Positions 1 through 5,964 of a stretch of DNA of 8,918 nucleotides are shown here, one piece after another; the stretch's first letter is position 1; each line of letters opens with the position of its first letter. Position numbers and translations under genes: made by a program. The DNA is taken from NCBI GenBank assembly GCA_029934675.1, contig JAOZLT010000048.1, positions 1-8,918 of the forward strand, in the 5' to 3' direction. Origin of the DNA: Candidatus Altimarinota bacterium (GTDB taxonomy: Bacteria; Patescibacteriota; Gracilibacteria; UM-FILTER-43-11). Under the pieces are notes generated by a model, which was given only the letters and a program-made list of their open reading frames with translations, ran no database searches and was not told the DNA's origin.

Positions 1-1
1 T

Positions 2-310
2 AGCCACTGTACATCAGTAGGCTCCTCCAAAATTGACGGTCATTGGAATGATCTGAGTACCCTAGAGCGTGTAAAAGTGATTCTAAAGAATGTGGATCAT
101 TTTTTGTTTAATAACCTTGTTACACGGAATGAATTACGGGATGTTATGGCGATGTCGGAGTCGGAATGGGAATATATAATTAACCGCGAAGATCAGCCAT
201 TGTTTACAAGAATTAATATTAAAAAGGAGATTAGTACGCAATATATGAGAGACCAGTTGAAGACCGCATTGAGTGCGGTTTTTTTGACTGTTAATTCTCT
301 AGATTACTGA
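2..310 (+). CDS. C-terminal fragment of an unrecognised protein, cut by the left edge
   Basis: The frame is open from base 2 to a TGA at 308-310, giving about 102 residues without a start, so the real N-terminus lies outside the window. A GTG at 77 could start a 77-residue protein, but the upstream codons look equally protein-like (GSSKIDGHWNDLSTLERV), so a partial longer gene is preferred. The central part, residues LVTRNELRDVMAMSESEWEY, looks helical and might be a helix-turn-helix or a helical C-terminal domain. I do not recognise the family. The last 15 or so codons run through a rho-independent terminator (263-285), so the tail KTALSAVFL is what the hairpin and T-tract happen to encode. 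The ancestral stop may have been earlier. The gene is convergent to the SLH gene, with 75 bp between them. Confidence 0.5.
   Translation, partial: SHCTSVGSSKIDGHWNDLSTLERVKVILKNVDHFLFNNLVTRNELRDVMAMSESEWEYIINREDQPLFTRINIKKEISTQYMRDQLKTALSAVFLTVNSLDY
263..285 (+). terminator. Intrinsic terminator inside the end of the left-edge reading frame
   Basis: A perfect 6-bp stem ACCGCA/TGCGGT (263-268 with 274-279) with loop TTGAG is followed directly by a run of seven T (279-285). This is a standard rho-independent terminator for + strand transcription. It lies upstream of the stop codon at 308-310. On the opposite strand the stem has no T-tract after it, so it should not terminate the convergent SLH gene. 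Confidence 0.8.
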
Positions 311-385
311 GATATATTAAGATAAATTTATGTAATTCTCTTAATAGCTATCCATATAATTATTGTGAATTAGTGGCTCAGATAT

Positions 386-1102
386 TTATTTTTCAGTAGT
401 ATTTGTTGACTTCTTTTTGATTGACTCTGTTTTATTGGGATTCTCGGTTGTGGGTGATTTGGTTTCTGGTTTGGTTCTGATTACCGGAGTTTTTGCATTG
501 GCAATAAGTTTTGCCATTTGAGATTTTGTAATAGGGTCTCCGGGACCGAATTTATCGTCTTTATATCCATCCAGTATTGAGTAATTATAAGCTGTTATTA
601 CAAAGTCGTGATACCAGTGGTTTTTATTAATATCAGAAAAGCTAGAATCTAACTCTAATAGAGTTGGAATTTTGAAGGAGTTAATTAAAATTTTTGTTGC
701 TTCGGCTCTGGTTACATTATCTAAGGGGCCGAATTTTGCGAGAGGATTACCAAAATTATCCGTATATCCAATTATAATCTTCATTTGAACAGCAGCTTCT
801 ATATATTTGTAGTATTTTGAGGTTATTGGGACGTCATCAAAGGTTGGTATAATGGGCTCTTCGTAGGAAGCTAGTCCGTTTGTGGCAATTATTACCCATT
901 TTATTAACTCTTGTCTTTTTTGTTTTTCATCAGGTCTGAACGTGTTTGTTTTTTCAATAATACCGTCGGTTACTAATTGTTCTACAAAATTGTAATACCA
1001 TGTGTTTTCAGGAACATCAGTAAAGGTTTTAGCATTTACCGTATTAATACCCAGAAGTAGTACACAAAATATAATTAAAGTAGATGTAATTTTTTTATAC
1101 AT
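386..1102 (-). CDS. Secreted S-layer homology (SLH) domain protein, three repeats
   Basis: The 238-residue protein has an N-terminal signal peptide: KK at 3-4, a hydrophobic core at about 8-19, and a likely signal peptidase I site after VNA (residue 24). Three SLH repeats follow. Repeat 1 (about 26-73) begins FTDVPENTWYYNFV. Repeat 2 (about 87-143) begins FDDVP and carries FGPLDNVTRAEATKIL. Repeat 3 (about 154-204) begins FSDINKNHWYHDFV and carries DGYKDDKFGPGDPITKSQMAKL. SLH trimers typically bind secondary cell-wall polymers and hold proteins at the cell surface. The tail (205-238) is rich in Lys, Thr, Pro and Ser, low in complexity and probably disordered. There is no catalytic domain, so this looks like a stand-alone wall-binding module. 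No Shine-Dalgarno sequence precedes the ATG. The SLH call is firm; its partner is unknown. Confidence 0.88.
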   Translation of the reverse strand: MYKKITSTLIIFCVLLLGINTVNAKTFTDVPENTWYYNFVEQLVTDGIIEKTNTFRPDEKQKRQELIKWVIIATNGLASYEEPIIPTFDDVPITSKYYKYIEAAVQMKIIIGYTDNFGNPLAKFGPLDNVTRAEATKILINSFKIPTLLELDSSFSDINKNHWYHDFVITAYNYSILDGYKDDKFGPGDPITKSQMAKLIANAKTPVIRTKPETKSPTTENPNKTESIKKKSTNTTEK

Positions 1103-1210
1103 GAATAATTTGTTATTTTAATTTGTTTATAATTTTTTCAATTTTTTTTATAATTAACTTTATTTATTCAAGATTTAAGATGGATGATAGGTGATTTGTG
1201 ATTATCTATT

Positions 1211-1230
1211 TTAACCTACTCGCTAGTAGG
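1211..1230 (-). terminator. Possible terminator hairpin after gatA
   Basis: A perfect 6-bp stem CCTACT/AGTAGG (1215-1220 with 1225-1230) with a 4-base loop lies 28 bp past the gatA stop. Read on the minus strand it is followed by TTAAAATAG, a weak T/A-rich tract rather than a true T-run. It is flanked by a looser 8-bp inverted pair (ATGGATGA at 1180-1187, TCATCCAT at 1251-1258) that could extend the fold. Termination is plausible but not certain. Confidence 0.4.
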
Positions 1231-1257
1231 CAAGATTTATTCATCATGAATCATCCA

Positions 1258-2700
1258 TTAAAAACTAGGTTTTTTAGTATGGTGGTTGGTTGCTTTTTGG
1301 AATGCGTGTCCGATGTGAAGGATATTGCCTTCTTTGAACTGATTTCCAATTATTTGCATTCCGATCGGGAGGTTTTTACTATCAAAACCAGCAGGAACTG
1401 AAAGGCTTGGAAGTCCGCAAATACCAGCAGGAACTGTTAATTTATCTGCAGCGTACATAGAAAGTGGGTCTTCGGCTTTTTCACCTATTTTGAATGCGGT
1501 AAATGGAGAAGTCGGAGCTACAATTGCATCACATTTTTCAAAAACATCATCATATTCTTTTTTCATCAATGTGCGAACTTTTGCAGCTTTTAAATAATAG
1601 GCGTCGTAATATCCAGCAGAAAGTGCATAAGTCCCGAGCATAATCGTTCTTTTTACTTCATCTCCAAATCCTTCGGTACGTGATTTCATGTAGATTTCAA
1701 GGAGTTCTTTTGCGTTATCTGTTGTGTGTCCGTATTTAATGCCATCATAACGTGCCATATTTGTGCTAGCCTCGGATTTTACCAGTAAATAGTAAACAGG
1801 AATGGCATATTTGGTTAGTGGTAGGCTGATATCAATAACTTCGGCGCCTAATTTTTTCAAATCATCTATACCTTTGTGTATGGTATTGATTGTTTCTTTG
1901 TCTACGTTTTCAAAATACTCTTTTGCTACGCCGATTTTTATACCTCTAAGATTTTCTTTTAGGAATTTTGTATAATCAGGTACTGGCTCATTTGGTGTGG
2001 TGCTGTCATTTTCTGATTTACCAGCTATTGCATTTAATACAAGTGCAGCATCTTCGACGGTTTTAGTAATAGACCCGATGGTATCGAATGAGGATGCATA
2101 TGAAATTACTCCGTAACGAGGAACTCTGCCGTATGTTACTTTCAAACCTGTAACTGAGCATAGGCTGGCAGGTTGACGAATACTTCCACCGGTATCAGTG
2201 CCAATTGCGAATACGGTTTGATTGGCGGAAACACTGGCAGCTGGTCCACCGGAAGATCCTCCTGCTACACGCTCTAAGTCCCATGGATTTTTTGTCACAC
2301 CAAAATAACTGGTCTCTGTGCTACTGCCCATTGCAAATTGATCGGTGTTGCTTTTTCCCAATAGGACACATCCAGCTTTTTTTAGTCGAATGGTTACATC
2401 TGCATCATAAGGTGGTACGTATTGTTCAAGCATTTTTGAGCAAGCGGTAGTTTTTACATCTTTTGTACAGATAATATCTTTTAAATTCATCGGAATTCCT
2501 GCTAGTGGATTATTAAATATCCCTTTTTTATCAATAATTTTAGCTTGTTCAAGAGCTTGTTCTTTTGTAATAGTTACATAGGAATTTAATTTATTATCTG
2601 TTTTTTCAATTTGATTTAGATAAGCCTGAGTAAGCTCAGTGCAACTGAATTTTTTATCTTGAAGTCCTTTGTGTGCCTGTGCGATTGTTAGTTCAATCAT
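1258..2700 (-). CDS. gatA: Asp-tRNA(Asn)/Glu-tRNA(Gln) amidotransferase subunit A
   Basis: GatA is the glutaminase subunit of GatCAB. It releases ammonia from glutamine, which GatB uses to convert misacylated Glu-tRNA(Gln) and/or Asp-tRNA(Asn) to the amidated forms in the cytoplasm. The 480-residue length is normal. The amidase signature is intact: the catalytic triad is Lys74 (GIPMNLKDI), cis-Ser149 (GGSSGGPAAS) and nucleophile Ser173 (GTDTGGSIRQP). The spacing between them (75 and 24) matches what I recall for characterised GatA. The C-terminal amidase part continues to ICGLPSLSVPAGF and PIGMQIIG. The ATG start gives the canonical MIELTIAQAH beginning; no Shine-Dalgarno sequence precedes it. 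It lies 76 bp after gatC in the same direction and is probably co-transcribed. gatB is not in the window; the next gene downstream encodes the SLH protein. Confidence 0.97.
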   Translation of the reverse strand: MIELTIAQAHKGLQDKKFSCTELTQAYLNQIEKTDNKLNSYVTITKEQALEQAKIIDKKGIFNNPLAGIPMNLKDIICTKDVKTTACSKMLEQYVPPYDADVTIRLKKAGCVLLGKSNTDQFAMGSSTETSYFGVTKNPWDLERVAGGSSGGPAASVSANQTVFAIGTDTGGSIRQPASLCSVTGLKVTYGRVPRYGVISYASSFDTIGSITKTVEDAALVLNAIAGKSENDSTTPNEPVPDYTKFLKENLRGIKIGVAKEYFENVDKETINTIHKGIDDLKKLGAEVIDISLPLTKYAIPVYYLLVKSEASTNMARYDGIKYGHTTDNAKELLEIYMKSRTEGFGDEVKRTIMLGTYALSAGYYDAYYLKAAKVRTLMKKEYDDVFEKCDAIVAPTSPFTAFKIGEKAEDPLSMYAADKLTVPAGICGLPSLSVPAGFDSKNLPIGMQIIGNQFKEGNILHIGHAFQKATNHHTKKPSF

Positions 2701-2776
2701 TTGAATAATTATGAGTTAATAATTAAGAGTTATGAGTTTAAATTTTTAATTCTTAACTCTTAACCTTTAATTAGTT
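2701..2776. repeat. gatC-gatA spacer with inverted repeat and heptad-type repeats
   Basis: The spacer is almost pure A/T with TTAAGAGTTA (2723-2732) and its perfect complement TAACTCTTAA (2754-2763), a 10-bp inverted repeat around a 21-base loop. It is built from units close to AATTCTT and AACTCTT, related to the AATTCAT/AACTCAT heptads in the island at 3600-4366. There is no GC stem or T-run typical of a terminator, so read-through from gatC to gatA is expected. Confidence 0.6.
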
Positions 2777-3064
2777 TTAAAACACGTTTTTAACTTTAAT
2801 CATGTGGTTTTGGATATCTTGTGGAGATTGGGCGAGTAAGTCATCGGTGAATTTACAGTCTTTTTCCTCATCTTTGTGGGTTACATTTTCCAAGCCGGTT
2901 ATTTGTGCAATTGGTTCAACATTGTCTGTATTAACTTCATTCAGCATTTTGGCGTGAGAAAGAATGTTGGATAACTGTTCGCTAAATTTTTCTACTTCTT
3001 TATCGGTAATGGCGAGTCGGGCTAGTTGGGCAATGTGTTTTACTTCTTCTTTTGTTAACTGCAT
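2777..3064 (-). CDS. gatC: Asp-tRNA(Asn)/Glu-tRNA(Gln) amidotransferase subunit C
   Basis: GatC is the small subunit that wraps around and stabilises the GatA-GatB interface. The 95-residue length is typical. It begins with the family hallmark LTKEEVKHIAQLARLAITDKEVEKF, followed by a helical stretch (EQLSNILSHAKMLNEVNTDNVEP) and the conserved acidic segment and C-terminal part (DDLLAQSPQDIQNHMIKVKNVF, where family members usually read LLANAPE...FFKVPKV). It is first in a gatC-gatA order on the minus strand, a common arrangement. The ATG is preceded by CTAACCTATACAT with no Shine-Dalgarno sequence. A TATAAT box 23 bp upstream predicts a very short leader. Confidence 0.95.
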   Translation of the reverse strand: MQLTKEEVKHIAQLARLAITDKEVEKFSEQLSNILSHAKMLNEVNTDNVEPIAQITGLENVTHKDEEKDCKFTDDLLAQSPQDIQNHMIKVKNVF

Positions 3065-3086
3065 ATGTATAGGTTAGTGCTGGATT

Positions 3087-3116
3087 ATTATAGCTAATAT
3101 CTTGAAAACTTGGAAA
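3087..3116 (-). promoter_or_regulatory. Predicted gatCA promoter
   Basis: On the minus strand a perfect -10 box TATAAT (3087-3092) is preceded at 18 bp by TTTCCA (3111-3116), a weak -35 match. Transcription would start near 3080, leaving a leader of roughly 17 nt before the gatC ATG. A perfect TTGACA also occurs further upstream (3140-3145) but has no good -10 at the right spacing. Confidence 0.5.
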
Positions 3117-3241
3117 CTAAAACTCGCTTTTTTCGAAATTGTCAAAATGCTAAAATCTGAAAAATTCAAGTAAGTGGCTGAGTGATTAGTTATATAATAT
3201 TGGTATTTTTTGGTTTTGGGGTTTTGATTTTTTTTGTTGAG

Positions 3242-3270
3242 TTGTGTCAATACAGCAATTTTGATAGAAT
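3242..3270 (+). promoter_or_regulatory. Possible promoter of the small membrane protein gene
   Basis: TAGAAT (3265-3270, five of six consensus bases) lies 17 bp after TTGTGT (3242-3247, three of six). The start of transcription would be near 3277, about 17 nt before the ATG. In sequence this AT-rich such matches are common by chance. Confidence 0.3.
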
Positions 3271-3293
3271 GTTCAGTAAGATAAATAGTAAAT

Positions 3294-3599
3294 ATGGATA
3301 CAACAAAAAATATTCACAATATCAGTGCCAATTTCTTCTTCTTTTTGGCGTTTACTTATGTCGTTGTAGCTTTGTTATTTAGGAATGATATGTATGTAAA
3401 TGCAATGATTTTTTTGATGCGCGTTATGGATATGCCTTTTGCTTTTATTGCTCTTATGTATGGTGGAAGTGGTCTTTACTTACAGATAAATGAAGGTAAG
3501 GAAGATGCATCAGCGTGGGGGATAATAATATTTGCTCTTTGTTTACTTATTTTTGGGTTTGTGGTGTTTGTGAACTTTGCGTTTCCGAGCGTGTTGTAA
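3294..3599 (+). CDS. Small integral membrane protein, unknown function
   Basis: The 101-residue protein is mostly hydrophobic, with three likely membrane segments: about 12-29 (NFFFFLAFTYVVVALLF), about 37-60 (broken by Arg43, Asp46 and Pro48) and about 75-97 (WGIIIFALCLLIFGFVVFV). A polar loop NEGKEDASA (66-74) joins the last two. It has no signal peptidase site and no catalytic motif. The ATG at 3294 is the first possible ATG because an in-frame stop lies at 3282-3284. The gene is divergent from gatC and has no partner on its strand. I do not recognise a named family. Dense hydrophobic codons without interruption and a sensible topology support a real gene over chance. Confidence 0.65.
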   Translation: MDTTKNIHNISANFFFFLAFTYVVVALLFRNDMYVNAMIFLMRVMDMPFAFIALMYGGSGLYLQINEGKEDASAWGIIIFALCLLIFGFVVFVNFAFPSVL

Positions 3600-3626
3600 T
3601 GAATAGTCTCAAGTGCTTAATTCATA

Positions 3627-3647
3627 CCTGTCCCGCAGTAGACGTGG
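3627..3647 (-). repeat. GC-rich 21-bp cassette, left inverted copy
   Basis: This reads CCTGTCCCGCAGTAG... on the + strand. Its reverse complement matches 4085-4105 at 19 of 21 positions. Its GC content stands out strongly from the flanks. Confidence 0.8.
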
Positions 3648-3687
3648 AATTCATAACTTACGTATCAATTTAGAATTTAGAATTTCG

Positions 3688-3728
3688 AATAACCAAAACA
3701 ATATTTCTGATTTCTCATTTCTCATTTC
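3688..3728 (+). repeat. 41-bp direct repeat, copy 1
   Basis: The block from AATAACCAAAACAATA to CTCATTTC is identical to 4044-4084. The preceding bases are also related (ATTTAGAATTTAGAAT), with a 7-base extra segment in this copy. The start of the block recurs as AGAATAACCA at 3771-3780. Confidence 0.9.
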
Positions 3729-3734
3729 TGATTT

Positions 3735-3762
3735 AATTCATAATTCATAACTCATAATTAAG
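3735..3762 (+). repeat. Heptad repeat tract 1
   Basis: There are three tandem units (AATTCAT, AATTCAT, AACTCAT) and a degenerate fourth (AATTAAG). The same unit family follows the second 41-bp block and is related to the gatC-gatA spacer. Confidence 0.75.
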
Positions 3763-3847
3763 AATAACCAATTTCCAATTTCCAAAAGATTTCGAATGTA
3801 GAATTTCTAAACATTATTTGGTAAGTCGGTTATTCATCAATCCACTT

Positions 3848-4019
3848 AGCCAAACCACCCCTCTCGACCAGTCGAGCCCCTCCTCACTTGAGGATGGGGA
3901 AATTTTATATGGAATGATTATTATATTACTTTATACTAACAATTTCCCCTCCTAGAATTAGGAGGGGCCGATTCGCCGCGGTGAAACGGGGTGGTCGGGG
4001 TGGTCGGGGTTGGGTGGCT
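3848..4019. mobile_element. MITE-like non-coding element with inverted ends and internal hairpins
   Basis: The 172-bp element has ends AGCCAAACCACCCC (3848-3861) and GGGGTTGGGTGGCT (4006-4019) that pair at 11 of 14 positions. Inside are an inner inverted pair GGGGAAATT/AATTTCCCC (3896-3904 with 3941-3949) and three hairpins: CTCGAC/GTCGAG (3863-3876), CCCC-TCCTC/GAGGA-GGGG with one bulged T (3877-3899), and a perfect 9-bp CCCCTCCTA/TAGGAGGGG (3946-3967). The right end has 2.5 tandem copies of CGGGGTGGT (3987-4009). It has no reading frame, so any movement would need a transposase supplied elsewhere. No target duplication is visible. Elements with CCACCCC and CCCCTCCT...AGGAGGGG arms recur in several bacterial genomes by my recollection, unverified here. 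Confidence 0.65.
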
Positions 4020-4043
4020 GTTGTATATAAATTTAGAATTTAG

Positions 4044-4084
4044 AATAACCAAAACAATATTTCTGATTTCTCATTTCTCATTTC
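4044..4084 (+). repeat. 41-bp direct repeat, copy 2
   Basis: This is identical to 3688-3728 over 41 bases. The two copies flank the MITE-like element in the same orientation. Unlike copy 1, this copy is followed at once by the GC-rich cassette 4085-4106. Confidence 0.9.
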
Positions 4085-4105
4085 CCACGCCTACTGCGGG
4101 GCAGG
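4085..4105 (+). repeat. GC-rich 21-bp cassette, right copy inside the repeat
   Basis: This begins CCACGCCTACTGCGG and is the inverted partner of 3627-3647 (19/21). It interrupts the second repeat: copy 1 continues CTCATTTC-TGATTT, whereas here 22 bases (4085-4106) lie between CTCATTTC and TGATTT. That is the footprint of a clean insertion or excision. Confidence 0.75.
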
Positions 4106-4114
4106 CTGATTTTT

Positions 4115-4149
4115 AATTCATAACTCATAATTCATAACTCATAATTAAA
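4115..4149 (+). repeat. Heptad repeat tract 2
   Basis: There are four tandem 7-base units alternating AATTCAT and AACTCAT, then a degenerate AATTAAA. It has one unit more than tract 1 at 3735, consistent with slipped-strand change in copy number. Confidence 0.75.
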
Positions 4150-4274
4150 TTTTTAATTCTTAATTAATAATCAATATCCTATTGGTAAGGATGATTATTA
4201 TTTGTTTATTCGGATTACTAAGGAAGTCATTAATATGCTCTTTGGTTTAATTAAAAATACCACATTAAAAAATC

Positions 4275-4370
4275 CACTTGAGACTCGCACTTGAGACTAA
4301 AATAGGGCTTGAGACTCGTAAAGTCTTCCGTAGCTTTAAGCGAAGGAATGGTACTCGCACTTGAGACTAA
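4275..4370 (+). repeat. Short CACTTGAGACT direct repeats reaching into the guaB stop codon
   Basis: ACTCGCACTTGAGACTAA occurs identically at 4283-4300 and 4353-4370, with further partial copies at 4275-4287 (CACTTGAGACTCG) and 4309-4318 (CTTGAGACTC). Between them is an imperfect hairpin with CTTCCGTAGC and GCGAAGG arms (4326-4347). An inverted copy, AGTCTCAAGTGC, lies at 3605-3616. The right-most copy includes the guaB stop codon (4367-4369). Confidence 0.8.
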
Positions 4371-5854
4371 CGCATACTCTTGTAATTTGGAGCGTCTTTA
4401 GTAATCATGATGTTGTGTGGATGTGATTCGTGTAATCCGGCAGATGTGATTTGGACGAATTTTGCTTTTTTCTGATATGTGGGAATATCTTTGCTTCCGC
4501 AATACCCCATTGATGACTTTAAGCCTCCTACAAGTTGGAATAATTCATGTGCTAAAGGACCTTTATAAACAATTTGTCCTTCGATTCCTTCCGGTACATA
4601 TTTGGTTTCTTCTTTTACATCAAATTGTCCGTATCTTTCTTTTCCTCCCCCAGCCATGGCGCCCATAGAGCCCATTCCTCTATATATTTTAAAAGTTTTT
4701 CCTTCGTGATAAATGAGCTCGCCGGGACTTTCTTTTGTTCCTGCAAATAGACTTCCAATCATAACTGTGGATGCTCCACCGGCTATTGCTTTTGCTATAT
4801 CACCGGAAAGTTTAATTCCGCCATCAGCAATAATTGTTACTCCGTGTTTTTTGGCTTCTTTTGAACAATCCATTATTGCAGAAAGCTGAGGTGCTCCGAT
4901 TCCTGTTACTACGCGTGTTGTACAAATAGAGCCTGGTCCGATTCCTACTTTTACGGCGTCGGCACCTGCTTTTGCTAAGTCTCTTACAGCTTCTTTTGTA
5001 GCTACGTTTCCACCTATAACATCAACGTTCTTATAGTTTTTTTTGATATATTTAATAGTATCAATAACTCCTTTGGAATGACCGTGTGCAGTATCTACAA
5101 CTAAAACATCTACACCTGCCTCTACAAGTTTTTCAACACGTTCTTCCATGTTTGCTGCAGGCCCTACGGCGGCACCTACTCTGAGTCTTTTTCTCTTATC
5201 TTTACAACTATCTGGGTATTGTTTGTTTTTTTCAATATCTCTTCTTGTTACTAGTGCTTTTAGACGCATATTCTTTTTATTATCCACAATAATTAATTTA
5301 CTGTGTTTACTTTCTTCCAGAACATCATTTGCTTTACTTAAAGTTAATCCTTCAAATGATACAAGTAGATTTTCTACCTTAGTCATCCTTTCTCTAACTT
5401 TTTGTTTTAGATGTTTGTGGTAGAAGTAGTCATTTGCCGTGATTAACCCCTTTAATACACCGCCAACTTTTCCTGTATCAGTTACTGGTACGGCTTTGTA
5501 TCCATATTTTTCGCGAATTTTGTAAATGTCTTCAATGGTGTCAGTTGGTTTTACACATATTGGGTCGGTAATAAATCCATTTTCAAACCTTTTTACCATT
5601 TTTACTTCTTCTGCTTGTTTATCTGGGTTCATATTTTTGTGGATAATTCCAATTCCACCATAAAGTGCCATAACAATAGCAAGCTCATGTTCTGTAATTG
5701 TATCCATTGCAGCGCTGATGAGAGGGATATTGAGTTTTATATTCTTGGTTAGATTTGTTTTTACATCAGTCATTCTCGGAAGGATATCCGAATATTGGGG
5801 AAGAAGAAGTACATCGTCGAATGTTAGATGTAATGGAATTTCGTTGTTTGTCAT
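4367..5854 (-). CDS. guaB: Inosine-5'-monophosphate dehydrogenase
   Basis: IMP dehydrogenase oxidises IMP to XMP with NAD+, the committed step to GMP and GTP, in the cytoplasm. The 495-residue length is normal for the full form with a CBS pair. The barrel starts at LTFDDVLLLPQYSDILP (10-26) and SAAMDTITEHELAIVMALYGGIGIIHKN. CBS domains occupy about 95-210 (DPICVKPTDTIEDIYKIREKYGYKAVPV and LIIVDNKKNMRLKALVTRRDIEK). The nucleotide site has VVDTAHGHS and GGNVAT. The catalytic loop GPGSICTTRVVTGIG places the active-site cysteine at Cys311. The flap has ERYGQ (Arg407, Tyr408), and the C-terminus has GLHESHPHNIMITKDAPNY. The ATG start fits the family N-terminus but lacks a Shine-Dalgarno sequence (AATAACCAACCACC precedes it). 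guaA is not in the window. The stop TAG lies inside a short repeat. Confidence 0.98.
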   Translation of the reverse strand: MTNNEIPLHLTFDDVLLLPQYSDILPRMTDVKTNLTKNIKLNIPLISAAMDTITEHELAIVMALYGGIGIIHKNMNPDKQAEEVKMVKRFENGFITDPICVKPTDTIEDIYKIREKYGYKAVPVTDTGKVGGVLKGLITANDYFYHKHLKQKVRERMTKVENLLVSFEGLTLSKANDVLEESKHSKLIIVDNKKNMRLKALVTRRDIEKNKQYPDSCKDKRKRLRVGAAVGPAANMEERVEKLVEAGVDVLVVDTAHGHSKGVIDTIKYIKKNYKNVDVIGGNVATKEAVRDLAKAGADAVKVGIGPGSICTTRVVTGIGAPQLSAIMDCSKEAKKHGVTIIADGGIKLSGDIAKAIAGGASTVMIGSLFAGTKESPGELIYHEGKTFKIYRGMGSMGAMAGGGKERYGQFDVKEETKYVPEGIEGQIVYKGPLAHELFQLVGGLKSSMGYCGSKDIPTYQKKAKFVQITSAGLHESHPHNIMITKDAPNYKSMR

Positions 5855-5874
5855 GGTGGTTGGTTATTGATATA

Positions 5875-5916
5875 AACGAAGTAACGAAGTTGCGATATAA
5901 CGAAGTAACAAAGTTG
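5875..5916 (-). repeat. 24-bp-period tandem repeat in the guaB leader
   Basis: AACGAAGTAACGAAGTTG (5875-5892) recurs as AACGAAGTAACAAAGTTG (5899-5916), 17 of 18 identical, with the starts 24 bp apart. On the guaB sense strand this gives repeated CTTCGTTA-type units inside the predicted 5' untranslated region. The function is unknown; it could be slippage or a protein-binding array. Confidence 0.8.
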
Positions 5917-5946
5917 TTCGTTTGTTCGTTCTTGTGTTGCGTCGTA

Positions 5947-5962
5947 TAGAAAATGTTTTCTA
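5947..5962 (-). promoter_or_regulatory. Palindrome at the predicted guaB transcription start
   Basis: TAGAAAA (5947-5953) and TTTTCTA (5956-5962) form a perfect 7-bp inverted repeat around TG, just downstream of the predicted -10. The position suits a repressor operator. The palindrome upstream of the toxin-antitoxin operon shares AGAAAATGTTT, although 11-base matches are expected by chance in AT-rich DNA. Confidence 0.4.
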
Positions 5963-5964
5963 CA

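Larger units (their letters stand above)
3600..4366. repeat. Gene-free nested repeat island
   Basis: This 767-base stretch between the membrane protein gene and guaB has no credible coding frame. From outside in it holds inverted copies of GCACTTGAGACT (3605-3616 and the 4283-4370 group), a 21-bp GC-rich inverted pair (3627-3647 and 4085-4105, 19/21), direct copies of a 41-bp AT-rich block (3688-3728 and 4044-4084), heptad repeats after each block, and at the centre a MITE-like element with inverted ends (3848-4019). The layout is roughly symmetrical, suggesting successive insertions or duplication. No tRNA, promoter or terminator is obvious. Confidence 0.8.

Noticed and set aside
3182..3382. 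A 66-codon + strand frame starting with GTG before the small membrane protein gene
   Set aside because: It overlaps the better 101-residue frame over half its length, and its second half is a frame-shifted reading of the same DNA; the hydrophobic start reflects T-rich sequence.
4326..4347. Hairpin-like CTTCCGTAGC/GCGAAGG sequence as a guaB terminator
   Set aside because: The pairing is imperfect and no T-run follows on the guaB strand; it fits a dispersed repeat better.
4275..4370. Short direct repeats that resemble a degenerate CRISPR array
   Set aside because: The repeated core is only 12-18 bases, spacing is irregular (adjacent, then about 70), there are no uniform spacers, and no cas gene is present.
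1198..5423. Open frames on the + strand opposite gatA and guaB (near 1198-1401, 2205-2450, 4462-4668 and 5148-5423)
   Set aside because: They lie antisense to strongly conserved genes or their ends, have implausible compositions, and are shadows of the real coding strand.
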